Shown here: one piece after another, positions 57,406 through 64,000 of the stretch
Layout: the number at the start of each line of letters is the position of its first letter
Numbering within the stretch: position 1 is the first letter of the stretch
From: Artemisia argyi
Taxonomy: Eukaryota; Streptophyta; Magnoliopsida; Asterales; Asteraceae
Direction of reading: 5' to 3'
DNA: 64,000 bases
Assembly (NCBI GenBank): GCA_030686995.1
Contig: CM060695.1
Coordinates: forward strand, 100,902,871-100,966,870
Program-made: the position numbers and the translations under genes
Notes under the pieces: generated by a model
Told to the model about the DNA's origin: nothing
The model's database searches: none
What the model saw: only the letters and a program-made list of their open reading frames with translations

Positions 57406-58353
57406 AATACCCTTACACTTGAGATTTGCTTGTCCTCAAGCAAATGCGCTTTTATTCTAATCAAAATACAAGTTAGGGGTCATTTAACACTAATATAAAA
57501 GTAATTACAACAAATAACCATTCCACTTCAACCAAAAACAAGCACGGAAATTATACATTAGCACCTCACAAATAGTGTTTAGATACTCACATCTCTCGGG
57601 TGTAATAAAGTATATATCACAATATGGAAATGGAAAACATCTCTCACTACCTGTCATAGCAAATAAATTACCATAGGCTTGGGAAAGGATCAAACCTCCA
57701 CCACTTGGCGTAAGCACCTAGGATAAACTATCAAAGAGGTCTTTTAAAAGGGTTATAACGTTAGGTGTAGGGATAGGATAAACACGGTTTTGTTGGATAA
57801 AGGCAATATTAACTGGTGATGAGTTAATCATCTTGGTTAATTACATGTACAATGTGGTGTTGCTAAGCCAAGACTCGACTCGACTTAAGCTAATCAAAAA
57901 CTAACAAAAAGTAAAATAAACATAGAATGAAATGGGATGGTAGTCCGTATGTTTCTTCTCTTTTTCTTTTTTCTTTAAATTTATTTATTTATTTATTTTC
58001 GATTTTTTTTATACACTCTTGCCCTACCATCCAAAATAATACATCATAGAGAATTTACATTCCCCTTACACTTGAACTTTTACATTCTTTACAATCAACT
58101 ATTCTAATGACTCAAATCAAGATAATCAAAACACTTGGAGTACTTTTTAAGATTAACGCACATATGGGGGTAATATATGATGTTCTTCCCCATTACTCCA
58201 TAACACTAGTACTTTACCCATGAGTCCCAATCGTCCCAAAACAATATGTACAAGATATGACTCGACTTAGCAACCATGTAATCAATTAGACAATTAACTA
58301 AGGGTTTAAACAAATAACAATAATGCACTAAAGATGAGTGCATACACGGAAGG

Positions 58354-58454
58354 TGATGAGTGCTCACTCATCATTTTTGTCGTATATAAACAGCCAAAAC
58401 ATCTGAAAACACTCAGAAATGCATCAAAATACCAAAAATATCCTAGGGATTGTG
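58354..58454 (+). mobile_element. HpB: left end of an HpA-type repeat
   Basis: Begins TGATGAGTGCTCACTCATCA, a terminal hairpin like that of HpA, and continues with similar sequence (AAATATCC..GGATTGTG). It is cut after 101 bp by Ath5; the rest lies outside the window. It interrupts Ath4 chassis at GAAGG (58349-58353). Confidence 0.7.
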
Positions 58455-59868
58455 TGATACGTGGGAATCGCACCAGGCTTTACCTCTCAAGGGATCTTGA
58501 GAAGCTTACAACCCCCACCAGGCAGTGTACCTGATCGTTGTAGTATAGTATAGTGACAAGTACCGGGGGATTGATCGTTCAGCTAGGAATAGTGTCGCTA
58601 GGATTAAAAAACCTAAATACTAGTTCTAAAGATGAGGGATGATTATTTTTGTATTTTTTTATATTTTTTAGAAAGCAAGTAAATATCTCGGGGTTTGAAG
58701 GATTTGGGCGGAATTAGTTGCTAGTCAACTAACCCAATACTAAAGATACAATCAAAATAAAATACTAGAAATGAAAATAAACTAAATTAACTAAGGTTGT
58801 GAGCAATAAGTGGAGAAGTTGTGTTTACTTAGATTTCACTACTCCCTAGATATCTTTTACACGTTAATTACTTGTTATAGTTGCGTGGATGACGGATTGT
58901 ATTCCTTAATACCATTCATGGGGTGGCGCACTTAATTCCCCAATCCTATGAGTGCCTACTTCACTCCTATGTCGAGCCGGCTAAGAAGCTCCTAACATGG
59001 GATCATTAGAATTTACTCATGCATTAAATACAACCAATAAAACCTAGTACACGTCAGTTCATGTTTCCTAAGACGTTCAAGCATGTTACCATTTGGAGAT
59101 CTGCCAGTTTTCTTAAGCCTAACATCGAAATCATTCATCCAATACAACCATAAACAAGTAATCAACACATAATTAACATTTAGGTTTCATTAGATCCAAG
59201 CAAACACAAGATAGATCTAGCCTAGCATGATGGAATTAAGACAAGAACAAGATATAGACAACCAACACATAGACATATTGATTGAATTAAAAGAACACTT
59301 ATCTTAATTACACATGAAAGGGTTCAAAGGCTCAGAACCCTTGAAAAACCTGTAAAATTCGTACTAAGTTCGGCCTTAGGGTTTCTCCAAAACTTCTCCT
59401 CTTTTATGAATGAAAATTAGAAAACTATATATAGGAAATTGAGTCTGACGGCGTCAAGACCAAATTGGTGATGCCGTCATCTCGCCGCCAAGATACTTCT
59501 CGGACTGCCTTGATCTACTTTTGACGCCGTCACGTTATAGCATTTTCCAGGCCGTCACGTATTTTACTCTTGACGCTCTACCTCGTGACGCCTTCAATTA
59601 TGTACTGGGTCGTCATGGAAATTACTCTTGACGCCGTCAGAATTTCCTTCTTGACGCCGTCACCTACTGTTCCCAGCAAGGAAAATTAAGACTTTGGCGT
59701 TTTCTTCACTTTTATGCTCCAAAAACGTCCGAATTGCTTCCTTTTCCAGATTTCTCTCCCAACGTACCTAAAATCACAAAAGGAACGATTTAGGGCAATA
59801 TTTGATCAAATAAATTCAATTCCGGGCTTAAATGACCACCTAAAAGTGGTTAATTTTTCGCCTCATCA
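58455..59868 (-). repeat. Ath5 3' LTR
   Basis: 1414 bp; palindrome array 59446-59662. Confidence 0.92.
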
Positions 59869-62356
59869 TATACCCTTACACTTGAGATTTGCTTGTCCTC
59901 AAGCAAATGTGCTTTTATTCTACTCAAAATACAAGTTAGGGGTCATTTAACACTAATATAAAAGTAATTACAACAAATAATCGTTCCACCAAAGACCAAT
60001 AGACAAGCACGGAGGTCATACACTAGCACCTCACAAATAGTGTTTAGATACTCACATCTCTCGGGTGTAATAAAGTATAAATTACAATATGGAAACGGAA
60101 GATATCTCTCACTACCTGTTATAGCAAAATAGATTACCATAGGCTTGGGAAAGGATCAAACCTCCACCACATGGCGTAAGCACCTACGATAAACTATCAA
60201 AGAGGTCTTTTAAAGGGTTGTAACGTTAGGTGTCGGGATATGAAATACACGGTTTTGTTGGATAAAGGAAGTTTTTACTGGTGGCGAGCTAACAATCTTG
60301 GTTAATTACATGTACAATATGGCGTTGCTAAGCCAAGACTAGACTCGACTTAAGCTAATAAATCAAAAATAACAAAAACATAAAATGAACATAGAATAAA
60401 AAGGATGGTAGTCCGTATGTTTTTTCTCTTTTCCTTTTTTTCTATTTTTTTTTCTTTTTTTCTTGATTTTTCGATTTTTTTTTTTTTTTTTTTTTTTTTT
60501 TTCTTTTTGCATACACTCTTACCCTACCATCCAAAATAATACATCATAGGGGATGAACATTTCCCTTACACTTGAATTTTTACATACTTTACAATAAACT
60601 AATCTAATGACTCGAATCAAGAAAATCAAAACACTTGGAGTACTTTTAAGATTAACGTATATATGGGGGTAATAAATGATGTTCTTCCCCATTACTCCAT
60701 AAATAAGTACTTTACCCATGAGTCCCAATTGTCCCAAAACAATATGTACAAGGATATGACTCGACTTAGCAACCATGTAATCAATTAGATAGTTAACTTA
60801 GGGTTTAACAAATAACAATAATGCACTAAAGATGAGCGCATACACGGAAGGCTAAGGCGATTTGGGTGTACATTTAAGTGGGGTGTAACAAATTCTTTCT
60901 TTAAGTAAAATGCTTAAAGTTAGAAACGAAAAGATAGGCTCGGAGGGGTGTACTAGGGCTTTCGTGTACTAAAAATGAGTACAACGCTAAAGGTGTGGGA
61001 AAAATTAGTTGACTTAACTAGCCAAGTAATATGACTTAAATGGTCAAGTATTTATAATACGGGTTTAACACAAGGGTGATCCTAATGCCTCTTATCATGT
61101 AGTAAATCCTACTACACGAATATAGTCTCACTAGCGGTCTCGGGATGCATCACTAACGCAAGTTCTAGAATCTAAATGCTACCGGTACACTCATAAGCAC
61201 TAATAGTAAATGCTTTTCCTATCAAATCTAAAGGCGAACCTCAAATATTTGGGTGGAAAATTTTTCTGAAAGTACGGTTATGTGCTAGTCATACAATATC
61301 CTATCCATGAGACGCTTGCTATGGCTAAAGTTTCACTCCGAAATGTTGTAAAAAATTTTAAATTTGGCGCTAAAATTGCACTAACAAGTATTTCTCATAG
61401 TTTTATTACACATCTACTATCAAACAAAACAAACTCAAGCGAAAGTGTACATGTAAGGTATCATCATTTTACCCTCCCCTTACACTTAAGATGAACGTTG
61501 TCCCCAATGTTCAAGTAAATAATGTAAAAGTGAAAAAGTAAAAAGAATGAAATCAAATACTCCCCTGATTCGCTCGGTATGGATAATAAGGTGGCCATGT
61601 TAAATCTTCCTCCAAGAAAATGAACAATCAAAGCTTCCCTTCTAGAATATAAATCATCTTCTTGTCATACATAACCTGTGAATCCTGAGAAAATAGATAA
61701 GACAACCTCGCATAAAATCGGCGGCAACCTATATAAGTTATTAAATCCTAGAAAACAAAATAAGATATAATGCTTGTGGAATGAAGTTTGCAGATTTCCT
61801 GGAGATTATAAAACTTAATAATTCACAAAAACCATAAGACTCCGTTAGAAAAACAAAACCGGTAAAATTTCCAGATTTTTACACGTGACGCCGTCAAGAG
61901 TAAACTCGTGACGCCGTCAGAAGTGACCTGCAGAAATTCTTATGTTAAGTTTCCGGAAAATTTCTGGAAAAACTTGGTCTCACTTCCTGGAAAATCCTGC
62001 AAAACTTCATTATGACTCGATACAAGCATTTGACTCTAACAAATACGAATATACATGTTCATTTAATATTGTGGAGAATCATGATCGGTTTGTTTCTTAA
62101 AAACATATTTGGGGTTTCCCCTTACACTTATCTTTTGCAAAAATACCCTTAGGTGGAGTTAAGACTAGGCCAAAACAACAAAGTAAAGAATTTCCACTAT
62201 TTAATTGAGAAACATGATCTACCAACAATAAAAATAAAGCATGCATACGGAAGCAAATAACAAACAAACAAAATAAAATCACACAAAGCATGGGTTGCCT
62301 CCCAAGAAGCGCTTTTCTTTATTTACAAGTCTTGTAGCTAGACTCAAGGTCATGGG
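59869..62356 (-). other. Ath5 3' non-coding chassis
   Basis: Minus-strand equivalent of Ath1 10228-12725: T run 60475-60502, palindromes 61886-61896 and 61909-61919, conserved block 62281-62316. No gene, though three short frames shared with the other copies are open here too. Confidence 0.85.
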
Positions 62357-63180
62357 TTACGTTTTCCTTTCCCACTTTTGTGCTAACTCAAAACATCTAA
62401 CCCAATTCTCATCACGCTTATATTCCGGGCCTAGATTCATGCAACCCGAATAGTATGTTCTACTCCTCTCATAATAGGCTTCATCAGTAATTCCATCTTC
62501 CTTAACCTCATAGGGTCGAATTTCATCAATCTGTAGATTTCTGATGCCCTTTAATTCTTCCTTCATGTGAGGCATCATGAAAGTGACCTTCTTTACCCCA
62601 TCAGTAAACTGAGCTATCCCCTTCTCATGGTCGTGATACATCTTAGTCTTCTCAACAAAAGGTTGTCCTAAAACCACTTCTCCAAGGTATGGATCAATAA
62701 TGCCTCTAACATCTTCTAGGATTACAAAGTCGCATTGATAAGTAAAATTTCCTATAAAGATGTGTACCTCTTTAACTCTTCTGACAAAGTTACATAGACT
62801 ATTAGAATTGTAAGGGTCTTTTCTAGGGCTTAACCTTTCGTTCATTATCCAATTGTAATAGAGCCTAGACATGATATTCATGGGTGCTTTTAAGTCAATG
62901 TATGTATGCTCTCTAGACATGTACCAATCATGCAAGGAATTTTTATGTTCCTGAAGTTATGCCTCCTAATCCATGGTGTCTTTCTATATTTCGAGGGGCA
63001 AGGATGTTGTAAAAGAAACCTATGGTAACTCAATTCATCCGGGGTTGGAGCGAAGTCTGTAAACTCAATTTTCATTTGGAGAGGCTTAATGAATTTCTTA
63101 AATGTGTTAGCTTCTCTCTTTCTCCTTTTATGCGCAATAAGCCTCTTGCTAATTTCTAAACGGCGACTCTCTAATTCCAT
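62357..63180 (-). pseudogene. Ath5 retropepsin-like protein, frameshifted, without gag capsid
   Basis: Starts at ATG 63180 (minus strand) with a basic helix (MELESRRLEISKRLIAHKRR), followed by an ELSYHRFLLQHP segment and IPCMIG, which matches the start of the retropepsin-like part of Ath1. One frameshift near 62895-62905 moves the frame to 62935-62357, where DLKAPMNIMS (the place of the catalytic Asp), VVLGQPFVEKT and YYSGCMNLGPEYKRDENW follow. Total about 270 codons; no capsid or knuckle. Related to the C-terminal parts of the Ath1 and Ath2 proteins. Confidence 0.8.
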
Positions 63181-63320
63181 AAAGACAAAACTAGTACAAA
63201 CAAAAACACGAAGAAATAAGATAGACTAAAGAAAACCTAAAAATAAAAATAAAATCTTACTAGAAAGGAATCTAGCAAGTAGACCTAATAAAAAGAGATT
63301 CTAACCTAGACAATAACTAT

Positions 63321-63338
63321 TCCCCGGCAGCGGCGCCA
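63321..63338 (-). other. Ath5 primer-binding site
   Basis: On the minus strand TGGCGCCGCTGCCGGGGA, closer to the canonical Athila site than that of Ath1-3, which have an extra C and CAG. Confidence 0.78.
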
Positions 63339-63344
63339 AAAACT

Positions 63345-64000
63345 TGATACGTGGGAATCGCACCAGGCTTTACCTCTCAAGGGATCTTGAGAAGCTTACA
63401 ACCCCCACCAGGCAGTGTACCTGATCGTTGTAGTATAGTATAGTGACAAGTACCGGGGGATTGATCGTTCAGCTAGGAATAGTGTCGCTAGGATTAGAAA
63501 ACCTAAATACTAGTTCTAAAGATGAGGGATGATTATTTTTGTATTTTTTATATTTTTTAGAAAGCAAGTAAATATCTCGGGGTTTGAAGGATTTTGGGCG
63601 GAATTAGTTGCTAGTCAACTAACCCAATACTAAAGATACAATCAAAATAAAATACTAGAAATGAAAATAAACTAAATTAACTAAGGTTGTGAGCAATAAG
63701 TGGAGAAGTTGTGTTTACTTAGATTTCACTACTCCCTAGATATCTTTTACACGTTAATTACTTGTTATAGTTGCGTGGATGACGGATTGTATTCCTTAAT
63801 ACCATTCATGGGGTGGCGCACTTAATTCCCCAATCCTATGAGTGCCTACTTCACTCCTATGTCGAGCCGGCTAAGAAGCTCCTAACATGGGATCATTATA
63901 ATTTACTCATGCATTAAATACAATCAATAAAACCTAGTGCACGTCAGTTCATGTTTCCTAAGACGTTCAAGCATGTTACAATTTGGAGATCTACCAGTTT
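63345..64000 (-). repeat. Ath5 5' LTR, truncated by the window
   Basis: 656 bp of the terminal part, nearly identical to 58455-59110. Confidence 0.92.

Larger units (their letters stand above)
55825..58353 (-). mobile_element. Ath4: Athila-like element, minus strand, 3' part only
   Basis: Read on the minus strand: 3' LTR at 55825-57405 and about 950 bp of the 3' chassis (57406-58353), then the sequence is interrupted by HpB. The left target repeat would be TTCAT (55820-55824). The remainder must lie beyond the window. It is the most diverged member (LTR start TTTATCA instead of CTCATCA on this strand). Confidence 0.85.
58455..64000 (-). mobile_element. Ath5: Athila-like non-autonomous element, minus strand, runs off the window
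   Basis: Read on the minus strand: 5' LTR 63345 to beyond 64000, primer site 63321-63338, one broken frame, 3' chassis 59869-62356, 3' LTR 58455-59868 (1414 bp). LTRs begin TGATGAGGCG and end CGTATCA. The left target repeat is TTGTG (58450-58454). Over the shared 656 bp the LTRs differ at about eight positions. Confidence 0.9.

Overview
This is plant nuclear heterochromatin made almost entirely of nested LTR retrotransposons. No rRNA, tRNA, CRISPR or bacterial feature was seen. The protein style of the Copia polyprotein (extra CCHC knuckles, long env-like frame) and of the Athila-like gag resembles what I recall from Asteraceae genomes such as Tanacetum and relatives. The family call is recall-based; a eudicot plant is secure.

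Layout. Short flanks of non-retroelement DNA (1-765, 44769-44884, 54685-55819) hold two big nests plus the start of a third. Nest 1 is Cop1, a Sirevirus-like Copia element at 771-44763 with target duplication CTAAT. Its integrase gene is split at 5339/36744 by Cop2, a second Copia element (5340-36738, duplication AATGG). Cop2 in turn carries Ath1 (6537-14139, GTTAG, inside its 5' LTR), SoloA, a 4.2 kb solo LTR (15089-19265, CTATC), and Ath2 (19664-28625, ATATG). Ath2 contains HpA (23737-26265, ACTAT), and HpA contains a SINE (25580-25877, 16-bp duplication). That is five insertion events stacked in one place, each with its own duplication visible.

Nest 2 is SoloB, a solo LTR related to SoloA but inverted (44890-54679, ATGTT), interrupted by Ath3 (45435-51870, ATGTA). 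Nest 3 starts at 55825 with Ath4 on the minus strand. Ath4 is broken by HpB (58354), itself broken by Ath5 on the minus strand (58455 to beyond the window).

Cop1 is the only element with a recognisable near-complete set of genes: gag, protease, integrase, RT, RNase H and an env-like frame. It is broken by several frameshifts and stops in addition to the insertion. Cop2 keeps a gag remnant, an RT remnant and two open frames in the env-like position.

The five Ath copies form one Athila-like, apparently non-autonomous family. LTRs (about 1.4-1.6 kb), tRNA-type primer site and a roughly 2.3-2.5 kb 3' non-coding chassis are shared, but the coding slot differs: gag plus protease-like (Ath1), protease-like only (Ath2, Ath5), and an unrelated intact 315-residue frame (Ath3). 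This cargo variation, together with dense arrays of the 11-bp palindrome TGACGGCGTCA in their LTRs, is the most interesting content of the window.
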